Origin: Codonopsis lanceolata | Lineage: Eukaryota > Streptophyta > Magnoliopsida > Asterales > Campanulaceae | Length of the DNA: 64,000 bases | NCBI GenBank assembly: GCA_013146195.2 | Contig: CM028377.1 | Span: 166,449,824-166,513,823, forward strand | Reading direction: 5' to 3' | Part shown: positions 1-10,007 of the stretch, in pieces | Layout: the number at the start of each line of letters is the position of its first letter | How positions within the stretch are numbered: position 1 is the first letter of the stretch | The notes under the pieces: model-generated | The model's database searches: none | Seen by the model: only the letters and a program-made list of their open reading frames with translations | What the model was told of the DNA's origin: nothing | Translations under genes and position numbers: made by a program

Positions 1-1
1 G

Positions 2-408
2 ATTTGGGGCTGTACAAAAGGGCTGGGACAGATTTATAGTGTTCAGATTTTTGACGCCGTATCAGTTTCCCTCCTTGGATGTCTACGGGACTTGGACCAT
101 GTTATTGATTATGACTGGGGGCAGGCAGGCCTGACTGAACTTTATGCTTCCATGGATCGGGCCAGCCGCAAGGATTCGTCGACTCTTAATGGTTTTGCTC
201 CGGCTTGGGAGGTATCATTCCTTTTTTCCTGCTTTTGTTTTTTTTTTTTGATTTGTCAGCATTTTTTTCTTTTTTTTTCTTTGCTGATTCTTTCTTCTTT
301 TCTTTTTTTGCAGGTCTGGACCTACTCGGTTTTTCATTTTACTCTGGGTCCATTACGCCAACGTATTCATGAGCCACCTTTCTTGGCTAAATTCGTGAAT
401 GCCAACTG
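2..408 (+). pseudogene. Plant mobile domain (aminotransferase-like) fragment, two exons
   Basis: Reading from base 2, the frame is open and gives the hallmark of the plant mobile domain: YDWGQAGLTELYASMDRASR, then a W-rich end (APAWE). The frame joins cleanly across a T-rich 102-base intron (212-313, GT...TTTGCAG) to VWTYSVFHFTLG and stops at 406-408. This domain occurs in host MAIN-type genes and inside Mutator and Ty3 elements. Here the 5' end lies outside the window, and the stop comes soon after the splice, before the rest of the domain. With only transposons downstream, I read it as the broken end of a transposon-borne copy. A host gene entering from the left is possible but less likely. 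Confidence 0.6.
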
Positions 409-621
409 AGTAGGGAAGGATCGGGATGGCAACTGCTTGGATAAGGTGATGATGTGAGACAGGATAGCCAGCTTGAGCCCGGACACCGTGCATTTATTTC
501 CCCTAACTCAGCAATGCCCTGTTTTGTGAAGTTAATTAAGGTTGAGTTAGTGGTTGATTACATCTAATCTTCACTAATTGTTCTATGGAAATTCCTATTG
601 TGCCCTCTTTATTTGTGGGGG

Positions 622-629
622 TATAAATA
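622..629 (+). promoter_or_regulatory. TATA box of element A 5' LTR
   Basis: TATAAATA follows a G-run. It is followed about 60 bases later by a (GA)n tract and a CT-rich leader, the same order as in element B's LTR (TATA at 14826-14833). It marks the likely U3/R border. Confidence 0.65.
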
Positions 630-865
630 CTCAAACCCATTTGGGAATTTAGCAAATCCTCCTCATTCTTCCCCTTCATTATACATTTTTAGAGAGAGAG
701 AGAGAGAGAGTTCTTGGGGGCTTTGAGCCCTAGCCTTCTTCTTCCTTTGATCCACGAAGATCCAACCGTCGGATTGCCTTCAAACTTTGGATTCTTGAAG
801 CCCTCGACGAGTAGAACAACTTCACCGATCCGGTTTTCATTCTTTGGAGTTTTCATCCGAGCTAG

Positions 866-2216
866 GTAAGTTGCTTTCTTTTGATTTTGGTTCATTGGCC
901 CTAAGGAAAACAATCTATGTGCTATTTGTGGGCAATAAACACTTGGTATGCTATATATGCCCATTTTGGGGATTTTTGAAGTATGAACTTGTTAATATCA
1001 TGAATAAGATGATTTGAATGATATTATGTGTTGTAAGAAATGAGTTATGATTTATGTTGATTTTTTTATGAATTTTAAGGCTTGAGAATCAAGCCCAAAT
1101 TATTGGGGAAATTTTTATAAATTGAAGTGGGTGTTAATGTTGAGATTGATGAAATGTGTAAAGAATGAAACGTAGTATCAAGACTCGACGAAGTCAATAT
1201 AAGTTCAATAAAGTGTTAATGAACTGGGGTTGAAATCCTACGATGTTTGGGTTTCGTTTGATTATGTTTGTGAGACCTGAGTACCTCAATTTATGTTTAA
1301 TTATGATATCGATGTGTTAGAGACTTCGATGGTGAGCATTAGGTGACGCTTCACCAAATTAGCAAGCCGTATCAAAGAGTTATTAGAAGCTCGAGATTTG
1401 AATAATTGGGTGCGACATTTGGAAATTTATTTAGACCGTGGTCGTTAGAGCACGGAGCATTAGAGACCAACCTATGGTCTCGAGTACCATTCAGTAATAA
1501 TTATTGAATGAGTTCTCTTTTTAGGGAATTTGGTCGCGTGCACATGAAAGCACTTGCGAGGTTATGACTACAGGGTAGTCTTGATACTCTTGAGAGTGGT
1601 TTTGGGGATGTCGATCCGGTGTGTTTTGTGGAGACTAAATATTGAGTCTTGATTTGTGGTTATTATTCCACTAACATGGTCGTCTTTGGTTTGATTCCAA
1701 GTAGAGGTCAGGGGTAGACCTCATAATATGATTTTGGTAATCCTATATGCTATTTCTGATTCAGTTGTGTCTTGGGAATCTTGAGTATCCCGATACGTGG
1801 CTCCTTGGGTTTTGTGCAAATATGTGTACATTGAGAATTTGGGTTTTGTAGAACTTTATGACCTACTTGATTTGGTAAGTCCGCTCTTGTCGGACTTAGT
1901 TCCCATTTGTTCATACAAGTAAATATCTACTTGTGCATTGCATATAAGTCCAACTGGCATTATTTGGATTGGTTTTTATATGTCAGGGTAGGACGATACA
2001 TCGCCTATACGAATCGTAAGATTCGTATTCGCTATGGATCGCCGTACCTGGGACCTCACACATGCCTCCACTATGGGCCGCAGTGGGAAAGTAGTCCCTT
2101 TGCCGTATCAATACGAGTCGCATTGGCTTGCTATTTAATCGAGGCGGTTCTCGATAAGAGTCGTTGAATTCACAAAACATTGATGGCACGAATCAGTTAA
2201 CTATTGTGTATTGCAG
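866..2216 (+). other. Predicted leader intron inside the LTR of element A
   Basis: The donor AG|GTAAGTTGC lies about 240 bases after the TATA box, and the acceptor is TATTGCAG|GAGCAACAC. The same pair, in the same order, is found in the LTRs of B (15056-16612), C (57444-56349, minus) and D (63038-62368, minus). Predicted length is 1351 bases. Splicing is inferred; only the conserved sites are seen. Confidence 0.5.
2008..2027 (+). promoter_or_regulatory. Conserved LTR hairpin, element A 5' LTR
   Basis: TACGAATC-GTAA-GATTCGTA is a perfect 8-bp stem with a 4-base loop, flanked by GACGATACATCGCC and GCTATGGATCGCCG. Equivalent hairpins lie at 7890-7909, 16415-16434, 56541-56560 and 62436-62453. 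Confidence 0.6.
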
Positions 2217-3234
2217 GAGCAACACTACAGCACTAAGTGGGTATCTTCTCTATCCCTTATGTGGCTTACTATAAGCACTTATATGAAAGATAATGTGCTA
2301 TGTGGTTTAGGGAGTTTATGTGCTTTGATGACTTAGTATATGCTCATTGTTGGTATACTAATATGATACCATGATTTTTCTATATGCTTGTGCATTATAC
2401 CATGCCACGCCATGCTATGCCATATAGTTGCATTTAGTAGCTTACTGGGTCATTATGACTCACTCCGTGTGTTTGTTTTCCTTAGTGTGTGCAGTGATCC
2501 CGTTAGTACGTGTGGCGACTTCAGATAGTGATTTCTAGCTGGTGGTCTTCTGGGGGATAAGCTTGGAGTTATTATTATTGTTGTTATTTATTTGTGAGAC
2601 ACGGATGTAAAGTTATGTAGACTTTACTTGGGTAGATTGTATTAGTATTTAATTTTTGTGTTGTTTGGGAGCCGACTAATATAGTCGACCTGTTGTATTT
2701 TTTAGAAGTTATTCCCATTGTCATTTCGAGCAAGGTTTAGCTCGCTCATTCTAGTATTGAGTTATTGTTGTTTCTATCTCCGACAACTTTAGTCATGAGA
2801 TCTTGGTTTAGTTGTTTAGCATTTGAAATATTATTCTTATAGCCAAATTGTCCCACCGGCATGTTATAGCCGTTGAGTGGTTGTTTATCAGGTTGGGATA
2901 TTGTTGGTTCGCCGGCCTTTGGTTGCCGATGGTTTGTTGCCCATGCGCAATGTTGCGTCACGCGCGTCGTAGATCTGTCGAGAGATAGTTATCTCTCACC
3001 CTTGTGTTCCTTGGTTTTGGATTGAAGGCTTGGTTTCCACTTATGTTTTGCTTCCACAGATTTTAGTTTTTGTTGTTCCGTTTTGCCGTTATGGCTTTTC
3101 ATTCCTGTTCTGAGCTCGTTGGCTCAACTGTTGACTCGCACCATTATTCTTGGCAGGTGCTTGTCCGTCTTTTAGCTTGTCTTGACGGCACGACCTAGGG
3201 ATTTCGCATTGGAGTCCAGGTCGGGTCGCCACAC

Positions 3235-3247
3235 TTGGTATCAAAGC
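3235..3247 (+). other. Primer binding site of element A (initiator Met-tRNA)
   Basis: TTGGTATCAAAGC lies two bases after the LTR end. It is one base from the usual plant initiator-methionine site TGGTATCAGAGC. Confidence 0.8.
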
Positions 3248-3345
3248 TATAGGTTAGCTATTTCGCCAGGATAGGTTCCTTGGCCTAGTTTGGGTTGGGT
3301 TTATTGTTGAGTTTATTAACGCTAAATGTTCATTATAGGCGTATT

Positions 3346-4260
3346 ATGTCAGGAACTTGACGTGGAACTAGTTCTAGTAGACCTCGTTCGAGTACAGCTC
3401 ATGGCGACGAGAGAGAAAAGAACGTTAGTGAGCCTCGTGTGACTCCTCAACCGATGATTGGACTAGTAAGCAATTTCACCATTCTTGAGAAATTTTTGAA
3501 GTTGAAACCAGAAAGTTTTGATGGAAAGCCAGATGCTACTAAGGCGGAGCGTTGGCTAGAAAGCATGGAGAAGATCTTTGCAGTTTTGGGTTGTACATCA
3601 GAAGAGATGATGACCTTAGCGGTGTTTAGATTGGATGGTGTGGCCGAGCATTGGTAGCTTAAGTTGCGAGATCACTGGAGATAGCATGGAGTGCCTCGAG
3701 TGTGGGAGAACTTTGTCATTGAGTTTATGGTACGATTTATTCCGGCAGCAGTTCGGGAAAGAAGAGAGATGGAATTCCTAGCGTTAGAACAAGGAGATAT
3801 GACTGTGCCTTAGTATTCAACAAAGTTTGCGGAATTGGCTCGTTACTGTAGTTACTTGGTACAAGATGAGACTAGGAAGACCGAGCGGTTTGTGAAAGGC
3901 CTGAGGATGAAATATCATAGGCAGCTTATTCCATTATAGTTTACGGATTACCAAGGGGCTGTGGATCGTGCGTATGCGATGAAGTTGGATATCGAGGATC
4001 ATGCTCAAGAGAGAACCTCAGAGACTATTAGGACTGATACTTTTACCTCGAGACGGAGACAACGAGGTGACGAGTTGACATGTAACTTTTGTATGAGAAC
4101 AAGACACGCCGAGAATAGATGTTGGGGTAAATCAAGAAAGTGCTTTGCTTGTGGCGGTGATCATGTTCGTAAAGATTGCCCAAGGATGAGAGGTAGTCGG
4201 TCTGGGAGTACTAGTCAACAATCTAGTGGCTCCAAGAGAGATGGTGATTTTCGGCCTTGA
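3346..4260 (+). pseudogene. Broken gag of element A
   Basis: The gag reading frame starts near the ATG at 3346 and ends at 4260 with several in-frame stops (for example TGA at 3358 and TAG at 3655). The Ty3 gag core is clear: KLKPESFDGKPDATKAERWL, MEKIFAVLGCT, then after a stop MEFLALEQGDMTV and TKFAELARYCSYLV, and RKTERFVKGLRM. Two zinc knuckles follow near 4080-4180: CNFCMRTRHAENRC, with R in place of the usual G, and CFACGGDHVRKDC, one residue short of the standard spacing. The core resembles gag of element C. Its role would be capsid formation and RNA packaging. No pol frame follows. Confidence 0.8.
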
Positions 4261-5995
4261 GTTTGAGGTCGTGTGCGAGTAGCAGTTTGTCATTGTGGAG
4301 TTTTGAGACCTACCCGAGTTAGAAAGGCATTCTCTCATGCATATATTATACTCGTGTTGCTACTATCGTTATTATCAGTACACGTTTTATCGGTAGCTCA
4401 TGTGCATTCATACATACATTACATGGTGTATTGAGTATTATTGGTTATTTGTTTGATCGGGGATAATACCCCAATGTGAGATCGGTACGTGATATTGTTT
4501 GTTTTGTGAATTGCCGGTAGGTAATCGCATGTTGTGTGTGGGGTCTTGTGTAGTCTATATATAAAGGACTATACTGTATATAAAGAGTAATGGATGGTGT
4601 TATGGAGTTACGGTTTCGTAGGCCTATATTAAGGGACATAGTGCGAATATATGTATATATATGAAGCATGAATTATATGATGATACTTATTGGTTTGGTA
4701 TGATACTTGTATATTCTATGGAGATATGTCTAATGCGATGAATTGAATAATATAATTCTATAATATTGTTGATGGTTATTATGCGAGTAGGATACACTCG
4801 ATTAGTGCAAAGGTTAAGTGCTGCGATTTATCGGTTGATTTCGGTTGCACGGACAAGTATGACGTTTCACGGTGATTTTTGAAGCGTTAATGTTGTATGG
4901 GGATGCTTAGAATATGCGTTGGTTGTAGACTTGGTCTAGAGCTTAAGAAAGGATGGACTTACGGAGTATAGACGTTACGAGCATTAGTAGCCATGTCGAC
5001 TCGTGGTGACTTCTAGTGATTTTTCTTGGTTGAGTGCACTAGGTACACAAGTTTTGTGGTAGATATGATTGTTGTTTGCCAAGGTAATAGACCTTGTTAC
5101 TTGGCTTGATTTTATTCAGTTATGTGTATTAGTTGTAGGAAACACCTACTTGATGCATTTACATTGTATAATATTAAATTCTCATTTCATAATTATTATC
5201 TCATGTTCATTCATTTCATTAGCGTAGATGACTATTTGAAGGATGCTTAAAATTTTTATTCATGAACCTTCGCATCCTTACGATGGAAGCTTTTGAAGCT
5301 AATTTAGTAGGTACCCTGAATTGGTGAGCAAAACGGTATTCGTCGTTGGACTAGGATCGGTATGAATTAGTTTAGATATTGACTATACCTATTACCAAAT
5401 GGAATGGACCAGAAACGGAATGAATTTTCAAACATTTCAATTATGTGCTCTTATGTGTTCATACCGTGATTAGGGAATCGCCAGTGTGATTTGCATGGTC
5501 TAAATGTTAATTTAATTATCTCTGCCCTGTTGTTAATTGCTCCATAGGCAATTATTACTTCTTGAAACTTAGAATCCCTTGTACTATAATTTCATGTTGT
5601 GTCCCGAGAGAAATAGTTTCGGTAGTTGAATGTTTAAGGTATTCTTGAATTGGTTTTCATGTCGAACTTTGGGTTTTTGTTTACATGATTGGCATAGTGT
5701 AGTTTGTATCTATTTTCGCGACTCAAGTATGAGTCATGTTATTTTCAATCTTAAGTGTTTGATGTTGTTGTGTCTGTTGAGAGTTCGTGGACTTTTAAAA
5801 TTGGATTATTGCAGTTTGACCCTCGTGTATTATGTGGTGGTAGACTTGGAGATTCGAGTCTAGGTTGGTGGTTTTGAGATCGAGTGTTCACCCGAGATTA
5901 AGAGACACTGTAATCGTTGTCTCGATGTATTGTGGTTGAGTACTGACCTAACATTGGTTTGTGTTATGGTTTAGAATTCGGGACGAATTCTTTTT
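4261..5995 (+). other. Non-coding interior of element A
   Basis: These 1.7 kb between gag and the polypurine tract hold no retroviral motif in any frame. They align over most of their length with 18661-20208 in element B, so this is a family-specific filler rather than random decay. The stretch around 5630-5863 has a 77-codon open frame with no recognisable domain. Confidence 0.7.
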
Positions 5996-6008
5996 AAGGT
6001 GGAGAGAA
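5996..6008 (+). other. Polypurine tract of element A
   Basis: AAGGTGGAGAGAA abuts the TGTAACACC start of the 3' LTR. Element B has AAGGTGGAGAGG at the same place. Confidence 0.75.
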
Positions 6009-9000
6009 TGTAACACCCCGCTACTTAGTTAGCTCGGTTGGTGTGCCATGCTCGCAATTCTTCTTTTGTTGGTTGTATGATTGGTTAGTGAGATTGTCTA
6101 GATGTGTATGAGAGATCACATTAATACCAAAACACTATTAAGAGATGCCCTATAGTTGTTGACTTGCTAAAGTCACAAGTCGTAACTCGACGATAGTCGG
6201 AATGCGACGCGATTGAGAGTTTGCTTACGTATTGCATTCGTGACCTCAGTTTGGTCCTAGACCTTTACATGATGATTGATTAACATGTTTAGATGTATTA
6301 GACTTCACGTTGGAGGCGTTCCTTAAGTCTATTGATGAGTTGGAAGCTTTGGAGATAGCATTCGTCTCTATCGCGTAGTTCAGAGATTGAGTCGCGTAAT
6401 CGTCTCTCCTTTGGAGTTCTTATTCTCCTAGTTGTTATTCAACTTTCTAGAAGTATTCAATCTTCTTCATTAGCCTTTAGACTTGCTTTAAGTCTCCTTT
6501 CATTGCTCGTTCGATTGCTAGTTCATTCGTCGTTTCGGTTGCGCGTTGTTGCAACTTGTTCCGATTTCGCTCTGAGTTATTTCGGGGGTTGTTTATGAGT
6601 TTTCTGTGGTAGTTCTAGACCTACTTTTAGTGGGGTCTGAACCTTGTTTGGTTTTGTTGAGTGTTTGGGCTCATTTAGGGTTGATTTCTAAGCCCTTTTT
6701 GCTCTGGAAGGCTTGCATCCACAAGGGGAAGGACCTTACCCCCGCAAGGTCGGCAGAAGAAAGCATCATGTGGAGGCTGAGGGCATGTGCTCGCATGGCT
6801 TGAGGACCATGTGACCGTATGGTCCCCCGACTCAACAATGCCCTATTTTGTGATTTTGAATGAATTGCATATCCTACCCTCATTAAACCCCCTCTAAACC
6901 CTTCCTAACCTCCCATACTTAGTCCTAATCATGTCCTAACATTATTATGAAGTTAATTAAGGTTGGGTTAATGGTTGATTACATCTAATCTTCACTAATT
7001 GATCTATGGAAATTCCTATTGTTTGAGTTTCGTTTGACGGAGTCAATATAAGTTCAATAAAGTGTTAATGAACTTGGGTTGAAATCCTACGATGTTTGAG
7101 TTTCGTTTGATTATGTTTGTGAGGACCCGAGTACCTCAATTTGTGTTCAATTATGATATCGATGTGTTAGAGACTTCGATGGTGAGCATTAGGTGACGCT
7201 TCACCAAATTAGCAAGTTGTATCAAAGAGCTATTAGAAGCTCGAGATTTGAATAGTTGGGTGCGACACTTGGAAATTTATTTAGAGCGTGCTCGTTAGAG
7301 CACGGAGCATTAGAGACCAACCTATGGTCTCGAGTACCATTTAGTAATAATTATTGAATGAGTTCTTTTTTTAGGGAATTTGGTCGCGTGCACATGGAAG
7401 CACTTGCGAGGTTATGACTACAGGGTAGTCTTGATACTCTTGAGAGTGGTTTTGGGGATGTCGATCCAGTGTGTTTTGTGGAGACTAAATATTGAAACTT
7501 GATTTGTGGTTAATATTCCACTAACATGATAGTCTTTGGTTTGATTCCGAGTAGAGGTTAGGGGTAGACCTCATAATATGATTTTGGTAAGCCTATATGT
7601 TATTTCTGATTCAGTTGTGTCTTGGGGATCTTGAGTATCCCCCGATACGTGGTTCGTTGGACTAAACTTATAAGTTAGTTGAATATGTTAAGTATGTGCA
7701 AATATGTGTACATTGAGAATTTGGGTTTTGTAGAACTTTATGACCTACTTGATTTGGTAAATCCGCTCTTGTCGGACTTAGTTCCCATTTGTTCATACAA
7801 GTAAATATCTACTTGTGCATTGCATATAAGTCCAAATGGCATTATTTGGATTGGTTTTTATATGTCAGGGTAGGACGATACATCGCCTATACGAATCGTA
7901 AGATTCGTATTCGCTATGGATCGCCGTACCTGGGACCTCACACATGCCTCCACTATGGGCCGCAGTGGGAAAGTAGCCCCTTTGCCGTATCAATACAAGC
8001 CGCATTGGCTTGCTATTTAATCGAGGCGGTTCTCGATAAGAGTCGTTGCATTCACAAAACATCGATGGCACGAATCAGTTAACTATTGTGTATTGCAGGA
8101 GCAACACTACGGCACTAAGTGGGTATCTTCTATATCCCTTATGTGGCTTACTATAAGCACTTATATGAAAGATAATGTGCTATGTGGTTTAGGGAGTTTA
8201 TGTGCTTTGATGACTTAGTATATGCTCATTGTTGGTATACTAATATGATACCATGATTTTTCTATATGCTTGTGCATTATACCATGCCACCCCATGCTAT
8301 GCCATACAGTTGCATTTAGTAGCTTACTGGGTCATTATGACTCACTCTGTGTGTTTGTTTTCCTTAGTGTGTGCAGTGATCCCGTTAGTACGCGTGGCGA
8401 CTTTGGATAATGATTTCTAGTAGGTGGTCTTCTCGGCGATAAGCTTGGAGTTATTATTATTGTTTTTATTTATTTGTGAGACACGGATGTAAAGTTATGT
8501 AGACTTTACTTAGGTAGATTGTATTAGTATTTGTTTGTTGTGTTGTTTGGGAGCCGACAAGTATAGTCAAGCTGTTGTATATTTTAGAAGTTATTCTCAT
8601 TGTCATTTCGAGCAAGATTTAGCTCACTCATTCTAGTATTGAGTTATTTTTGTTTCTATCTCCGACAACTTTAGTCGTGAGATCTTGGTTTAGTTGTTTA
8701 GCATTTGAAATATTATTCTTATAGTCAAATTATCCCTCCGGCATGTTATAGCCGTTGAGTGGTTGTTTATCAGGTTGGAATCTTGTTGGTTTGCCGGCCT
8801 TTGGTTGCCGATGGTTTGTTGCCCGTGCGCAATGTTGCATCACGCGCGTCGTAGATTTGTCAAGAGATAGTTATCTCTCAGCTTTGCGTTCCTTGGTTTA
8901 GGATTAAAGGCTTGGGTTCCACTTATGTTTTGCTTCTGCAGATTTTAGTTTTTGTTGTTCCGTTTTGCCGTTATGGCTTTTCATTCCTGTTCTGAGGTCG

Positions 9001-9115
9001 TTGGCGCAACAGTTGACTCACACCATTATGCTTGGCAGGTGCTTGTCCGTCTTTTAGCTTGTCTTGACGACACGACCTTGGGATTTCACATTGGAGTCCG
9101 GGTCGGGTTGCCACA
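6009..9115 (+). repeat. 3' LTR of element A
   Basis: It runs from TGTAACACCCCG to GTTGCCACA, 3107 bases. The U3 part carries GC-rich hairpins at about 6740-6830. Relative to the 5' LTR it has lost the segment equal to about 601-1195, which holds the TATA box, the (GA)n tract and the splice donor. The intron hairpin at 7890-7909 and the acceptor near 8098 (TATTGCAG|GAGCAACAC) remain. It is followed directly by Tat-like LTR sequence at CAACT (9116). Confidence 0.75.
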
Positions 9116-9480
9116 CAACTCGCCCTTTCGGTCTCAAAAATAGTTTTTGGCTAAAATATGCTTTTATAATATTTATTCAACAAATGAAATAAATTATTTA
9201 AACAGATATATCTGTATCTACATTATTACAGATTTGCAGCCACTTCATTCCAGTAATTACAAATATATTTATAAATATGTGGCCATAATAATGGCTCTTT
9301 TAGTGCTATTTTCTATAGAAATCCAGCCAGCATAACCGCTTATATTTTTACATCGGGTCGGCTTGAAAATATCACTTTTTTATATAACCTCTTAAAGGCT
9401 TACCTTTAAGAACGTAGGTTGTACTCACTCTGTCCTTCCGGGAGAGGGAGTTTTTTGTTTGTTGTGAGTGCCCCGGAACG
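9116..9480 (-). repeat. Partial Tat/Ogre-like LTR (minus strand)
   Basis: It nearly duplicates 10124-10470: both run from CAACTCGCC, through CGGTCTCAAAAATAG, to GAGAGGGAGT-TTTGTTTGTTG. Its outer part is cut by element A, which inserted at GGCACC|CAACT as judged from the intact copy near 10120. No gene is present. The 62-codon open frames at 9147 and 10153 are shadows shared by the two copies. Confidence 0.55.
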
Positions 9481-9528
9481 CTCCCGGAGCCCGCGCTCCC
9501 TTTTTTTGGGCAACGCAGGTTGCGGAAG

Positions 9529-10007
9529 GGCATCACTTTTTTCATTCCATCATCCCTTGTTTAGGGGAAGACGAAATTAAAAGTGCAAAAAGAGTGTTGT
9601 CGAAAGCGCGTTGAATATGTCTCGATCACCGAGTGTGCTTTAGTCCACTATGAGTGCTTTGGATTTCTCCGTAGCTTATCCTCCCTTGTTTAGGGGAAAA
9701 CAAGATACATAAAATGCATCACCCTTTTCATTCTCATCGTCCCTTGTTTAGTGGAAAACGGAAAAGTGCAAAACAAAGGATATTGCGAAGGCGCGTGGGA
9801 ACACGCCCTGCCTCACTGTGGACTGATGTACATTCTGGATTACTATGAGTGCTTTGGGTTTTCCGTAGCTCATCTTCCCTTGTTTAGGGGAAAACAAAAT
9901 ACAGAAATTGCATCACCCTTTTCATTCTCATCGTCCCTTGCTTAGGGCAAAACGGAAAAGTGCAAAAAAAGGATGTTGCGGGCCTCACTGTAATCCAAAA
10001 TGTTGTA
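9529..10007. repeat. Tandem repeat, unit about 190 bp, 2.5 copies
   Basis: Copies start at about 9529, 9716 and 9910 (the last is partial). Each has GCATCAC..TTTTCATTC, then CCCTTGTTTAGGGGAA, then ACTATGAGTGCTTTGG, then a second CCCTTGTTTAGGGGAAAAC. Equivalent CCCTTG sites at 9683/9877 and 9741/9935 are both 194 bases apart. It lies just inside the minus-strand Tat-like LTR. Ogre/Tat elements often carry such arrays in their untranslated regions. Confidence 0.75.

Larger units (their letters stand above)
490..3233 (+). repeat. 5' LTR of element A (5'-truncated)
   Basis: It matches 6840-9115 over most of its length and ends GTCGCCACA at 3233, two bases before the primer site. The 5' edge is fuzzy: the match to the right LTR starts near CTCAGCAATGCCCTGTTTTGTGA (about 495-520). 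It keeps a TATA box, a (GA)n tract at 691-709 and a 5' splice site that the right LTR has lost through a deletion. It contains open frames, such as the one at 1907-2167, that recur in the right LTR. These contain no recognisable domain and are read as LTR shadows. Confidence 0.75.
490..9115 (+). mobile_element. Element A: gag-only Ty3/gypsy LTR retrotransposon (TR-GAG type)
   Basis: Two long direct repeats (about 490-3233 and 6009-9115) flank an interior of about 2.8 kb. The interior has a methionine-tRNA primer site directly after the left LTR and a polypurine tract directly before the right one. The only coding matter is a broken gag; no protease, RT, RNase H or integrase motif is found in any frame. 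The left LTR lacks its 5' end (no TGTAACACC start), so no target duplication can be read. The right end lies in the Tat/Ogre-like LTR that follows. Element B has the same plan, so lack of pol is a property of the family, not decay of one copy. Confidence 0.8.

Noticed and set aside
1907..2167. Conserved 86-codon open frame (start MFIQVNIYLCIAYKS), also present at 7789-8082
   Set aside because: It recurs only because the two LTRs of element A are copies. B, C and D do not keep the frame. It overlaps the conserved hairpin, which better explains the conservation.
9529..10007. Possible CRISPR-like array
   Set aside because: Units are about 190 bases and repeat as a whole, with no short repeats and unique spacers. 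It is a plant tandem repeat.
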